A stretch of DNA of 28,401 nucleotides from Cytophagales bacterium (GTDB lineage Bacteria; Bacteroidota; Bacteroidia; Cytophagales; Cyclobacteriaceae), in contig DNZD01000071.1 in assembly GCA_003504855.1 (NCBI GenBank), positions 1-28,401 of the forward strand, written 5' to 3'. The position numbers and the translations under genes are program-made. Under the pieces are notes generated by a model that made no database searches, was not told where the DNA came from, and saw nothing but the letters and a program-made list of their open reading frames with translations. Positions 16,661 to 25,091 of this stretch are shown in pieces. How positions within the stretch are numbered: the first letter of the stretch is position 1; the number at the start of each line of letters is the position of its first letter.

Positions 16661-17352
16661 ACGTCTCCGTCTGCATGGCAACCCACAATGGCGCCCGGTT
16701 CCTTCGCGAACAGTTGGACTCCATTTTGCCACAGCTTGGGGGCCAGGATGAATTGGTCATTTCTGATGATCAATCCACCGATGAAGTGCTGAAGATCATA
16801 AACAGTTACACGGATTCCCGTGTCCGGCTATTGCCTGCCCGAAAGTTTGGCAGTCCTTTGCGCAACTTTGAATACATTCTCCGCCATTGTAATCATGAAG
16901 TAATTTTTCTGGCAGACCAGGATGATGTTTGGAACAGCAATAAAATCAACGTGATGCGCAGGCACCTGGAATCTGTCGACCTGGTCGTGTGTGATTGCCG
17001 GCTGATCAATGCACAGGGCGAACCGCTTGCGTCCTCTTTTTTTGCACAAAATGGTTCTGGGCCTGGCTTATGGAAAAACCTGATACACAGTTCGTACATG
17101 GGCTGCTGCATGGCCTTCAAAAAGAGCATTTTGGAGCGAGCCTTGCCCATTCCGGCAGGTGTGAGTCTTCATGATCAATGGATAGGTCTAATCGCAGAAA
17201 GATATTTTAAGGTTGCTTTTATTCCCGAGGTCCTGGTAGCCCATCGGAGGCATCATAACAATTACAGTACCACCGGCCAGAAAAGCAGGAACAATCTGGT
17301 GGAGAAACTTGAAATGAGATGGCAGCTGACAAAACAACTATTCCTGAGCTAA
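16657..17352 (+). CDS. Family 2 glycosyltransferase
   Basis: A GT2 enzyme (231 residues) for polysaccharide assembly. It begins MNVSVCMATHNGARFLREQL, a typical GT-A start. ELVISDDQSTDEV binds the nucleotide sugar, FLADQDDVW carries the metal-binding acidic motif, and HDQWIGL is the likely acceptor/base region. I chose the ATG at 16657 because it overlaps the stop of the polymerase gene as ATGA and begins exactly at the family start. The longer frame from 16618 lies inside the upstream gene. The short length and lack of membrane segments suggest a soluble or peripheral enzyme. Confidence 0.88.
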   Translation: MNVSVCMATHNGARFLREQLDSILPQLGGQDELVISDDQSTDEVLKIINSYTDSRVRLLPARKFGSPLRNFEYILRHCNHEVIFLADQDDVWNSNKINVMRRHLESVDLVVCDCRLINAQGEPLASSFFAQNGSGPGLWKNLIHSSYMGCCMAFKKSILERALPIPAGVSLHDQWIGLIAERYFKVAFIPEVLVAHRRHHNNYSTTGQKSRNNLVEKLEMRWQLTKQLFLS

Positions 17353-18228
17353 ATGGAAAAGATTAACGCATCGATGGTTATTTACAACACCGACCGAAGC
17401 ATCGTTGAAAATGCGGTGCGTAGTTTTCGCGGTTCGGCTTTTGCTGGCACACTATATATTATTGACAACGCCGCCACAGACATTGCCTCCTCGTGGTTTG
17501 ATGCACCTGGCATCGAATATTTTCACAGTCCTAAAAATCTTGGATACGGTCGTGCACACAATATCGCACTACGACAATCCATACATAAGGCACCTTATCA
17601 CCTGGTACTCAATCCCGACGTTTATTTTGACCCCAACATTGTCGAACAGCTATACTATTTTATGGAAGAGCACCCCGACGCGGGGCTGGTTATGCCAAAG
17701 GTTTTGTATCCTGATGGCAGCCTGCAGCGGCTTTGCAAGCTATTGCCCTCACCACTCAATCTGGCTGCCCGAAGGTTCCTGCCCTTCAGTGATATCTTGT
17801 TCCGTCAAATGAATAACCGCTATGAGATGAGATTCAGCAATTACAATCGGGTGATGAATGTTCCTTTTTTATCGGGATGCTTTATGTTTATCCGCACCGA
17901 GGCACTTCAATCCATCGGTCTGTTTGACGAACGCTTCTTCCTGTACGCCGAAGATGCTGATCTGTCCCGTCGCATTCATCGTCAATTCAAAACGTTGTTT
18001 TATCCATACGCTGAAATCTATCACATTCATGCGCGGGGTTCTTATAAAAGCACCCTTCACACCTTTTATAATTTGCGAAGCGCTTTTCAGTATTTTTTGA
18101 AGTGGGGTTGGTTTGACGCTGAACGCCGACGCCTTAATGAGCAAGCAATCAATCAATTTACCCAGGACGAACCCGTCTACACCATTCAATTGTCAAAGGT
18201 TTCTGCTGATACATCGACAGGAAAATGA
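17353..18228 (+). CDS. Family 2 glycosyltransferase, WbbL/rhamnosyltransferase-like
   Basis: A GT2 enzyme (291 residues). The sequence shows LYIIDNAATD (nucleotide binding), YFHSPKNLGYGRAHNIAL, LVLNPDVYF (metal-binding acidic site), GLVMPKVLYPDGS, and LSGCFMFIRTEALQSIGLFDERFFLYAEDADLSRRI, where the EDADLS segment is the typical acceptor/catalytic region of WbbL-like transferases. The NPDVYF and AEDADLS pair is strongly diagnostic of the rhamnosyltransferase-like subgroup, but the sugar is not proven. Its ATG directly abuts the TAA of the previous gene, implying translational coupling. The C-terminus carries no membrane segment. Confidence 0.9.
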   Translation: MEKINASMVIYNTDRSIVENAVRSFRGSAFAGTLYIIDNAATDIASSWFDAPGIEYFHSPKNLGYGRAHNIALRQSIHKAPYHLVLNPDVYFDPNIVEQLYYFMEEHPDAGLVMPKVLYPDGSLQRLCKLLPSPLNLAARRFLPFSDILFRQMNNRYEMRFSNYNRVMNVPFLSGCFMFIRTEALQSIGLFDERFFLYAEDADLSRRIHRQFKTLFYPYAEIYHIHARGSYKSTLHTFYNLRSAFQYFLKWGWFDAERRRLNEQAINQFTQDEPVYTIQLSKVSADTSTGK

Positions 18229-19493
18229 CGCGACCCAACTATCATATGGTTTACGCCAGTGCCTGGTGGTTGTGCGTTATTACGCTGCCGTTGACCATCT
18301 CCCTGAACAGCGCCAGTATCATTTTACTGGTCATGGTGTGGCTGGCGGAGGGTCGTTGGACAGAGAAAATCAGCCGTTTCCGTGAAGCCACCTGGGTGTG
18401 GCCGTTTCTCCTCTTCTTCGGACTTCACCTGGCAGGATTGGTGTATACCGATGACCAGCAACGTGGGTTGATGGAGGTGGAAAAGAAACTGTCATTTTTT
18501 GTGCTGCCCTTCATTGCGGCCTCCGGGCAACCCATCGATACCCGATGGATAAACAGGTTCCGACATGGGTTTATCGGATCTTGTCTGCTGGTGGTTGTCG
18601 TCAGTCTCGCGTTGTTTGTGTTTACAATGACTTTGGGGCCAGGCCAGCCTGCACTGAACTTTGATCCTGCCACACAGGCAACGTATAAAGCACTCAATCC
18701 CGATTCCTCCGCCGGGTGGGAGTACTTGTCCTACATTCAGGTTGGCGACTGGATCGATATCCATCCTGCCTATTTTTCGATGTATCTGATATTTTGCATC
18801 GTCCTGCTACTGGAAGAAGTGTGGATCAAACACAAACCCTGGGCCATACGCAGCGCGATTATTCTATTGTTTACCTGCTTCATCGGACTGCTCTCTTCCC
18901 GCATGGCTATCCTTGCCTTACCCATAGTTGTTGCCTACCTCCTCACACAACTTCCGGCACCAGTCTGGCGCAAGTTGTCCGTGACAGGCATAATGATGGT
19001 CATTTTGCTGATCATTCTCTGGATCAATCCCATTTCCCGCTTTCGTGTGTTTCAGGAGCCTATTCAAACATCTATCCATTTAAATGGGGCTGAATACGGG
19101 TGGAATTCGATCCGGTACCGCATCGTTGAATGGCGGGCAGGATGGGAGTCAATTTCACAATCCTGGTTGATTGGAGCGGGAACAGGCGACGGGCAGCAAC
19201 AATTGAGCAGTTTCTATGCCTTGCACGCATCGCCGGTGGTTGCGTTAGGATATAATGCGCACAACCAGTACCTGCAAACCAGTATTGAGCTGGGCCTGGC
19301 GGGCCTGATAACCTTACTTGCGTGTATGTGGCCAGGTGTCCGACCGCTGCATAAAAAGAACCTGGCCCATATCGCTTTTATAATATTGATACTGCTGATG
19401 TGTTGCACGGAAAGTATGTTTGCCCGACAAAAAGGAATCGTTTTCTTTACCTTGTTTCAATCCTTATTTCTACGAAACGGAACTGACGCATGA
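18225..19493 (+). CDS. O-antigen ligase/polymerase-like membrane protein (Wzy_C type)
   Basis: A 422-residue protein with about ten to twelve membrane segments. The large periplasmic loop carries IRYRIVEWRAGWESISQSWLIGAGTGDGQQQL and YNAHNQYLQTSIELGLAGL, the GxGxG and HNQYLQ pattern of the Wzy_C/O-antigen ligase family (WaaL, PglL and related). The expected His and Arg of that family are visible here. It could attach the finished glycan to lipid A core, to another acceptor or to proteins, or be a second polymerase. The preceding gene is a polymerase-like protein too, so one of the two may do ligation. It overlaps the previous stop as ATGA (18225-18228). Confidence 0.8.
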   Translation: MTRPNYHMVYASAWWLCVITLPLTISLNSASIILLVMVWLAEGRWTEKISRFREATWVWPFLLFFGLHLAGLVYTDDQQRGLMEVEKKLSFFVLPFIAASGQPIDTRWINRFRHGFIGSCLLVVVVSLALFVFTMTLGPGQPALNFDPATQATYKALNPDSSAGWEYLSYIQVGDWIDIHPAYFSMYLIFCIVLLLEEVWIKHKPWAIRSAIILLFTCFIGLLSSRMAILALPIVVAYLLTQLPAPVWRKLSVTGIMMVILLIILWINPISRFRVFQEPIQTSIHLNGAEYGWNSIRYRIVEWRAGWESISQSWLIGAGTGDGQQQLSSFYALHASPVVALGYNAHNQYLQTSIELGLAGLITLLACMWPGVRPLHKKNLAHIAFIILILLMCCTESMFARQKGIVFFTLFQSLFLRNGTDA

Positions 19494-20419
19494 TGCCTTC
19501 CCGACATACTGAGTTGATTACAGCGGAAGAAAGAGGCATCCTTCGGGCCCTCCTGTATTTTGATCTTTTTCAATATCCTCTTACGGAGGCTGAAATCAGG
19601 GCATTCTCAACGGTTCCTCTGCCAACTGACTGGACGACATCATTGCTTAGGCTTTGCGATCGCCAATGGATCGTTAAGCAGGGGGATTTTTATGCATTAA
19701 GAGAAAATTCCTTTCGTATCGCCCGTCGTATCGCCGGTAACGAACGCGCCCGGCAGTCGATGGTCACGGCAGAGCGAATGTCCCGATGGATATCCCGCAT
19801 TCCATTCGTGCGTGCCATTATGCTGTCTGGATCCATTTCTAAAGGCTATATGGACACTGACAGCGATATCGACTATTTCATCATCACAGCACCGAACCGA
19901 TTGTGGCTGGTGCGTGCCACCTTGGCGCTGATCCGTCGGTTGTTCATGTTTAACTCCCATCGATACCTGTGCTCGAATTATTTCATTGACGATCAGCATC
20001 TGGAGATCACTGAAAAAAATATTTTCACAGCCGTCGAAACCCGGACACTCATACCCATGTTCGGGGCAGACGTGGTAAGTCGTTTCCGGCATGCGAACCA
20101 ATGGATTACCCATTACCTGCCTCAATCCCGGTTCGAACCTGTTACAACTGCTCCTCCGGTTTTTTTGTTCAAAAAGATACTCGAACACACCTTACCAGAT
20201 GCCTGGTTCACGCGGATGGATCGCTGGGTTCTGGCCAAAAGCAAACAATACTGGAAACAACGCTATGCTACTGGAATGAGTGCACAGGAATTCTCAATAG
20301 CCTTCGAGTCAACCACCTATGTTTCCAGAAGTCATCCGGAGTTCTACCAAAAAAAGATCATCAGACAATATCAAAATGCGGTTGTGCAACTGGAACAACA
20401 ACTTGGCATAAGCCTGTGA
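19490..20419 (+). CDS. Nucleotidyltransferase-fold protein, function unknown
   Basis: A 309-residue protein with the minimal nucleotidyltransferase (DNA polymerase beta-like) signature: Gly114-Ser115 in LSGSISKGY, then Asp126 and Asp128 in DSDIDYFIIT, the metal-binding DxD. Before it, residues ~12-75 form a helix-rich segment (ILRALLYFDLFQYPLTEAEI) that looks like a winged-helix or other small regulatory domain. The last part is helical and basic. It is probably an enzyme that moves a nucleotide or uses the fold to bind a nucleotide-linked substrate. Its substrate is unknown. It overlaps the previous gene as ATGA and is followed 3 bases later by the radical SAM gene, so it is part of the glycan operon and very likely acts with it. 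Confidence 0.75.
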   Translation: MMPSRHTELITAEERGILRALLYFDLFQYPLTEAEIRAFSTVPLPTDWTTSLLRLCDRQWIVKQGDFYALRENSFRIARRIAGNERARQSMVTAERMSRWISRIPFVRAIMLSGSISKGYMDTDSDIDYFIITAPNRLWLVRATLALIRRLFMFNSHRYLCSNYFIDDQHLEITEKNIFTAVETRTLIPMFGADVVSRFRHANQWITHYLPQSRFEPVTTAPPVFLFKKILEHTLPDAWFTRMDRWVLAKSKQYWKQRYATGMSAQEFSIAFESTTYVSRSHPEFYQKKIIRQYQNAVVQLEQQLGISL

Positions 20420-20422
20420 ACC

Positions 20423-21883
20423 ATGACAACCGTAGTGCTGGCTAACGCCTACTTCTACAAACTGGACGCCAAGCAATGGCGATTTCATCAACCCTATCCA
20501 CCGTTGGGGGCTTTAGTCGCAGCGGCCGTGTTGCGTCAGGCTGGTTTTCGCGTGGTTTTTGCCGACATGTCGCTCGCTGACGATGCACAACAATTGCTGC
20601 CGGTAATTGACCGCGAAAAGCCAAAGTATGTCGTGGTGTACGATGATGGATTTAACTACCTCACGAAGATGTGTCTTACCGTGATGCGGGAAGCCACCTT
20701 TGCCATGACCCGGCTGGCGCGTCAGCATGGTGCTGTCGTGATTATCAATAGTTCAGATGCCACCGACCACTATCAAAAATACCTGGATGAAGGTGTCGAT
20801 TATGTGATACGCGGGGAAGGAGAAGAGACACTTCGGGAATTACTTTCTGGGTTGGAAAGCCAACAGGATATCCACCACCTACCGGGGACCGTCTGTCAGC
20901 ATGGGGGTACAATACACGTCAATCCGTTACGGCCGGTATTGAGAGACCTTGATACCCTTCCGCTGCCTGCCTGGGATTTGGTTGATTTTGCACCTTACCG
21001 CGAGCACTGGCTCAGGCACCATGGCTACTTCTCGCTGAATCTTGCCACCACACGCGGATGCCCCTACAAGTGTAACTGGTGTGCGAAGCCAATCTATGGG
21101 AACAGGTACAATGTGCGTTCTCCAAAATCCGTGGTACAGGAGATGATGTGGCTACACCAGTTGGCTCAACCAGACCATTTCTGGATGGCAGATGACATAT
21201 TCGGACTAAAGCCGGGATGGATTCGTGATTTTGCAGATGTGGTGAAGGCTAACAATTGCATTACCCCCTATAAGATACAATCACGGGCAGATTTATTACT
21301 GGAAGAAGAAACCATCAGTTTGCTGGCAGCCAGCGGATGCAAGACAGTTTGGATCGGTGCTGAAAGCGGATCGCAAAAGATATTGGATGCCATGGACAAA
21401 GGCACGACTATTGCGCAGATCCGGGAAGCTACCCGTCAACTGAGATCACAACACATCGAAGTTGGCTACTTCCTTCAGTTTGGTTATCCGGGAGAAAGCC
21501 GGGAAGATATTGAAGCGACATTACAAATGGTGCTGAATCAAATGCCCGATGAAATCGGCATCTCAGTCTCTTACCCGTTGCCCGGCACAAAATTTCATGA
21601 ACGTGTAAAGGCAGAATTGTCAACCAAACAGAACTGGGTTGACTCTGATGACCTCGCCATGCTTTACCAAAGCCCATTACCTCCCGCCTATTACAAGTTG
21701 TTGCAACGGTATGTCCACAGTCGGTTCCGCATGCGGCGAGGTGTATTACGATTAAAAGCCTTGCCTCAACAACCCTTATTGAATAAGAAAGATTTTCGGA
21801 AGCTGGCATCGATGCTCTATCACACACCGTTGTCCTGGCTCCAAGGGTACCGACTTCACAAAATCGCACCGGCACATGAATGA
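20423..21883 (+). CDS. B12-binding radical SAM enzyme
   Basis: A 486-residue radical SAM enzyme. Residues ~1-150 resemble a cobalamin-binding Rossmann domain (PYPPLGALVAAAVLRQAGF at the start, VIRGEGEETLRELL at its end) as in B12-dependent radical SAM proteins; the DxHxxG lower-ligand motif of other B12 proteins is not seen, which is normal for this class. Cys213, Cys217 and Cys220 (CPYKCNWC) bind the 4Fe-4S cluster. Downstream blocks IWIGAESGS-like and FLQFGYPGESREDIEATL match the SAM-binding barrel. The family methylates unreactive carbons or does cyclisation and ring chemistry. It is near BchE/HpnP-type proteins by pattern. In this operon it probably modifies a sugar, a lipid carrier or another glycan precursor. 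The substrate is unknown. Confidence 0.85.
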   Translation: MTTVVLANAYFYKLDAKQWRFHQPYPPLGALVAAAVLRQAGFRVVFADMSLADDAQQLLPVIDREKPKYVVVYDDGFNYLTKMCLTVMREATFAMTRLARQHGAVVIINSSDATDHYQKYLDEGVDYVIRGEGEETLRELLSGLESQQDIHHLPGTVCQHGGTIHVNPLRPVLRDLDTLPLPAWDLVDFAPYREHWLRHHGYFSLNLATTRGCPYKCNWCAKPIYGNRYNVRSPKSVVQEMMWLHQLAQPDHFWMADDIFGLKPGWIRDFADVVKANNCITPYKIQSRADLLLEEETISLLAASGCKTVWIGAESGSQKILDAMDKGTTIAQIREATRQLRSQHIEVGYFLQFGYPGESREDIEATLQMVLNQMPDEIGISVSYPLPGTKFHERVKAELSTKQNWVDSDDLAMLYQSPLPPAYYKLLQRYVHSRFRMRRGVLRLKALPQQPLLNKKDFRKLASMLYHTPLSWLQGYRLHKIAPAHE

Positions 21884-22685
21884 AGTGTCTATGGACCACC
21901 TGGCCGTACGACGAGCCTTCAGCAAGCAATCCGCCGGCTATGACGAGGCTGATCGTACCAATCCGATTCTGACACGTTGGCGCCAGCGCGTTTACCGGCA
22001 TCTTGATCAATTTCTTAAACCCGGCTCTATTATTCTTGAGCTAAATGCGGGTACTGGTATTGATGCTTTGCGATTGGCGATGACTGGCCATCAGGTATTA
22101 GCCACAGATGTTGCACCTGGCATGGTGCTTCAGTTGCAACAAAAAACACATGAACACTCTGCAGCCGGACGATTAACTGCGCAGGCATGCTCGTATGAAA
22201 CGCTGGAACAACTTCCGGATCGCAAGTTCGACCATGTCTTCTCGAATTTTGGCGGTCTCAATTGTTGCCAGGACCTTGGATTGGTGATCAGGCAATTGCC
22301 AAGGCTAATCCATCCCGGCAGCCGCATCACCTGGGTAATTATGCCCCATCTGTGTCCATGGGAATGGTTGTGGGTATTTCGTGGTTCGTGGTCCGCATTT
22401 CGACGGCTCACCAGTCGAGGGGTCAAAGCACACTTGGAAGGGGAGTATTTTATGACTTACTACTACTCCCTGGCCGAACTTCAGCAACAATTCGGACCAA
22501 GCTATACGTTACTCAAGGTAGAGGGGCTGGGAGCCGTATCGCCGCCGCCTGCAAGCTATGATTTTGTTCGCCGGTTTCCTCGCCTGACGAAGTGGCTGAA
22601 TACGCTCGATGAAAGAATTAGTGGAGTCTATCCGTTCAGTCATTGGGCCGACCATATCATCGTCACCTTTGAATACAAACCCTGA
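21876..22685 (+). CDS. Class I SAM-dependent methyltransferase
   Basis: A 269-residue methyltransferase. SIILELNAGTGIDALRLA (residues ~51-68) is motif I that binds SAM. VLATDVAPGM with Asp78 is motif II, and the FDHVFSNFGGLNC region is motif IV. Then a Trp-rich stretch (WVIMPHLCPWEWLWVFRGSW) may be an acceptor or membrane-facing segment. The substrate cannot be read from the sequence; possible targets are a sugar, a lipid or an activated intermediate. Its start overlaps the end of the radical SAM gene by 8 bases, so translation is probably coupled and the two enzymes may act in series. Confidence 0.85.
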   Translation: MNEVSMDHLAVRRAFSKQSAGYDEADRTNPILTRWRQRVYRHLDQFLKPGSIILELNAGTGIDALRLAMTGHQVLATDVAPGMVLQLQQKTHEHSAAGRLTAQACSYETLEQLPDRKFDHVFSNFGGLNCCQDLGLVIRQLPRLIHPGSRITWVIMPHLCPWEWLWVFRGSWSAFRRLTSRGVKAHLEGEYFMTYYYSLAELQQQFGPSYTLLKVEGLGAVSPPPASYDFVRRFPRLTKWLNTLDERISGVYPFSHWADHIIVTFEYKP

Positions 22686-23827
22686 TGATCGACGGAGGAA
22701 TTCTATTACGAATAGACCGCTGGTTCGGCTGGCTGTATCATTGGGCAGGTCGTCTGGATGCTGACGGAGTCGTCCGCCCGGACAATCCAAAACGCATTCT
22801 CATCATCAAGTTCATGGGAATGGGCAGTTTAGTACAACTGGCTAATCAGTGTGACCGTTTGGGAATCGACAAATCCAATCTGATCTTATTAACCCGAAGC
22901 AGTCATCGTTCAATCTGTAAACTGCTGGGGTTTACTCAGGCCTGGTATGTGAGCAGCCTACCTCCTTTAACCATACTTCACCTCATTAATATTTTTTATA
23001 GAACACGCCGTTGGAGGCCAGATTTAATTATTGATTTGGAACGATGCAGCAACGCCGTGGGCTTATTACGTACCCTATTGGCCCGTGCAGGCCATAGCTA
23101 TTCCGTGTCCTTCGAAGAGCGCAGATCAGTACAACTTCCCCATCAGGAAATACATGCCGCCAACCAACTCACATTACTTGATTTATTCAGTATCGGATTG
23201 GCCTTTATTCCGCGCAGCGCCCAACAACAAAATCGACAGCGTTGGTCTGCCAGAAGCAACCGCATCCTGATCAACCTGAATGCAAGTCCCTATCTGTTAG
23301 AACGGCGGCTTCCCACCCAGCATCTGGATACCCTCTTGCGAGAACTGAAGAAAATAATACCACAAGCTGAATTTCTGCTTACCGGATCAGATCAGGAAAA
23401 GGCATTTGTACAACATGTGATTGACATGACACCGGGTTTTCGTTTACAAAATGTAGCAGGCGCCTGGACGCTGGAAACTTTACAACAGGAACTGGCGACT
23501 TGCCTTCTTTTTATTACCGGTGATTCTGGTCCGCTGCACCTGGCCGTTCGAATGGGCACACCTGCAGTAGTTGTTTGGGGGCCTACCCAACCTGCTCATT
23601 TTGGGTATGACCAAAACCGACGGGTATTCTCTGTGTCCCAAAACCGACCCTGCGCACCATGTCTTACCCATCCACATTCGAAACCCATGGCGGTATGCGG
23701 TGGAAAAGCAGACTGCATGCAACATATCGGTATCAAAGCCATGATGTCTGCGTGCCTGGCTGCATTACAAGTCACATCTAACGTATCTTGGAGCCCGGCC
23801 CAACCTGATCCGGCTGGCCATCAATAA
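22685..23827 (+). CDS. Family 9 glycosyltransferase, heptosyltransferase-like
   Basis: A 380-residue GT-B enzyme of the ADP-heptose:LPS heptosyltransferase family. PKRILIIKFMGMGSLVQ is the N-terminal motif of GT9. FITGDSGPLHLAVRMGTPAVVVWGPTQPAHFGY is the donor-binding C-terminal motif with the diagnostic DSGPLHLA. A Cys cluster follows (CAPCLTHPH...CGGKADC), seen in some GT9 proteins and possibly metal-binding. It probably adds heptose or a related sugar at the core or in the repeat unit; the donor is not proven. Its start overlaps the previous stop as TGATG (1-base overlap). Confidence 0.88.
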   Translation: MIDGGILLRIDRWFGWLYHWAGRLDADGVVRPDNPKRILIIKFMGMGSLVQLANQCDRLGIDKSNLILLTRSSHRSICKLLGFTQAWYVSSLPPLTILHLINIFYRTRRWRPDLIIDLERCSNAVGLLRTLLARAGHSYSVSFEERRSVQLPHQEIHAANQLTLLDLFSIGLAFIPRSAQQQNRQRWSARSNRILINLNASPYLLERRLPTQHLDTLLRELKKIIPQAEFLLTGSDQEKAFVQHVIDMTPGFRLQNVAGAWTLETLQQELATCLLFITGDSGPLHLAVRMGTPAVVVWGPTQPAHFGYDQNRRVFSVSQNRPCAPCLTHPHSKPMAVCGGKADCMQHIGIKAMMSACLAALQVTSNVSWSPAQPDPAGHQ

Positions 23828-23831
23828 TACT

Positions 23832-25091
23832 GTGCGAAAGTACTTCGAATACCTGTGTTTAGTTGTGCTGATTGCCTTCAGTGTGCAGAAGGGAATTCGC
23901 ACCGGATGGACAGTGGTCAACAGTGACTTTGCCAACTACTATGTGGCTGCCCAACTGGTCGTACAAGGGAAATCATTGGATAAGTTGTATGACAACGATT
24001 GGTTTCAGGAACAAATCAAAGCGAATGGCATCAACACACCGGGCAAGTTTGCTCCCTTTCCCCCCATTACTGCCTGGATGCTGGTGCCTTTAACCCCCGC
24101 TTCACCGCTGACCGCCCAACGCATCCTATTGATCATTAATCTGCTGCTTGTTGGCTTTTCTATCTGGCTATTGCAACGAATGCTTCATTTTCCTTGGCGC
24201 ATGGCGGCTATCCTTGTGTTGGCAGCAGGACAAGGATTCAGCAATAATCTGGCATTCGGTCAGGTCTATTGGATAATTGCCGCGTGCATACTGTTCTCCT
24301 TGTACCTGGAACAACAAGGAATGGGTTGGTCAGCCGGGGTCTTGCTGGGCTTCTGGACATCTATTAAGTACATTCCGGTAGTTTTCATTTTTGGCTTCGC
24401 ACTTCTCGCCTGGAAAGAACAGGCATCGGGTCAAATGATGAAAAGTCGCTTATACCTGATCACTGTCGGGTCAAGTATTATTACCGGGGTAGTATTAATC
24501 ATTGCTCAGTATCTGTTCTTTGGCAGCCAAGTCATGAACAACTTTATTCAAGAAGCATTCCTTCCCCACCTCGATGGAGAATTGCGCGGTCAGGGCGCCT
24601 ATAGCCTGCCATTTCAATCCTGGGATGGCTTGCTCCGTCATTGGTTTGTGCCGGATGCTGAGTTCAATCCAAATCCCTTGTTCTCCTGGCCGACTGGGCG
24701 AGTGATCGCAAAACTCGTATTGCTCATCGGAATTGGGTTCACGATGATATCAACGTGCTTTCGCTTTAGAAACTCATTTTATTTCTACCAAGTAGCATTA
24801 ACATTGCCCGTCCTTGGGGCAATGGTACTGTTGCCGGCATCGGCCACCTATCATTTTATTTTATTAGTAGTCCCGGTGGCCTTGTTACTGAATCAACCTG
24901 ATTGGTTCGGGAAAACCTGGTGCGTCATGCTTGTGACTATCTATGTAGCTATAGGATTTTTACCCTTATCCTTGTTTTATGATGCGTCGACCACCTGGGG
25001 CATATGGATCGCCTATCCCAGGGTTTGGTTAGTAACGGCCCTTTATCTGATAGTCCTCTTCCGTTTCAACCGAATTTCGCCCTTAGCATGA
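23832..25091 (+). CDS. GT87-like membrane glycosyltransferase
   Basis: A 419-residue multi-pass membrane protein. Features of the GT87/DUF2029 (polyprenol-linked sugar dependent, GT-C) family are visible: the early SDFANYYVAAQLVVQGKSLDKLYD loop with its DF acidic site after the first membrane helix, FPPITAWMLVPL, the SNNLAFGQVYWII segment, GFWTSIKYIPVVF, and about ten hydrophobic segments. Such enzymes transfer sugars from polyprenyl phosphate on the periplasmic side, so it may decorate the exported glycan or lipid-linked unit. The start is a GTG at 23832, 4 bases after the previous stop; no ATG precedes it in frame near that point. Confidence 0.72.
   Translation: MRKYFEYLCLVVLIAFSVQKGIRTGWTVVNSDFANYYVAAQLVVQGKSLDKLYDNDWFQEQIKANGINTPGKFAPFPPITAWMLVPLTPASPLTAQRILLIINLLLVGFSIWLLQRMLHFPWRMAAILVLAAGQGFSNNLAFGQVYWIIAACILFSLYLEQQGMGWSAGVLLGFWTSIKYIPVVFIFGFALLAWKEQASGQMMKSRLYLITVGSSIITGVVLIIAQYLFFGSQVMNNFIQEAFLPHLDGELRGQGAYSLPFQSWDGLLRHWFVPDAEFNPNPLFSWPTGRVIAKLVLLIGIGFTMISTCFRFRNSFYFYQVALTLPVLGAMVLLPASATYHFILLVVPVALLLNQPDWFGKTWCVMLVTIYVAIGFLPLSLFYDASTTWGIWIAYPRVWLVTALYLIVLFRFNRISPLA

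Noticed and set aside
21429..22010. Minus-strand frame of 193 codons
   Set aside because: It is opposite the radical SAM and methyltransferase genes, which are well supported.
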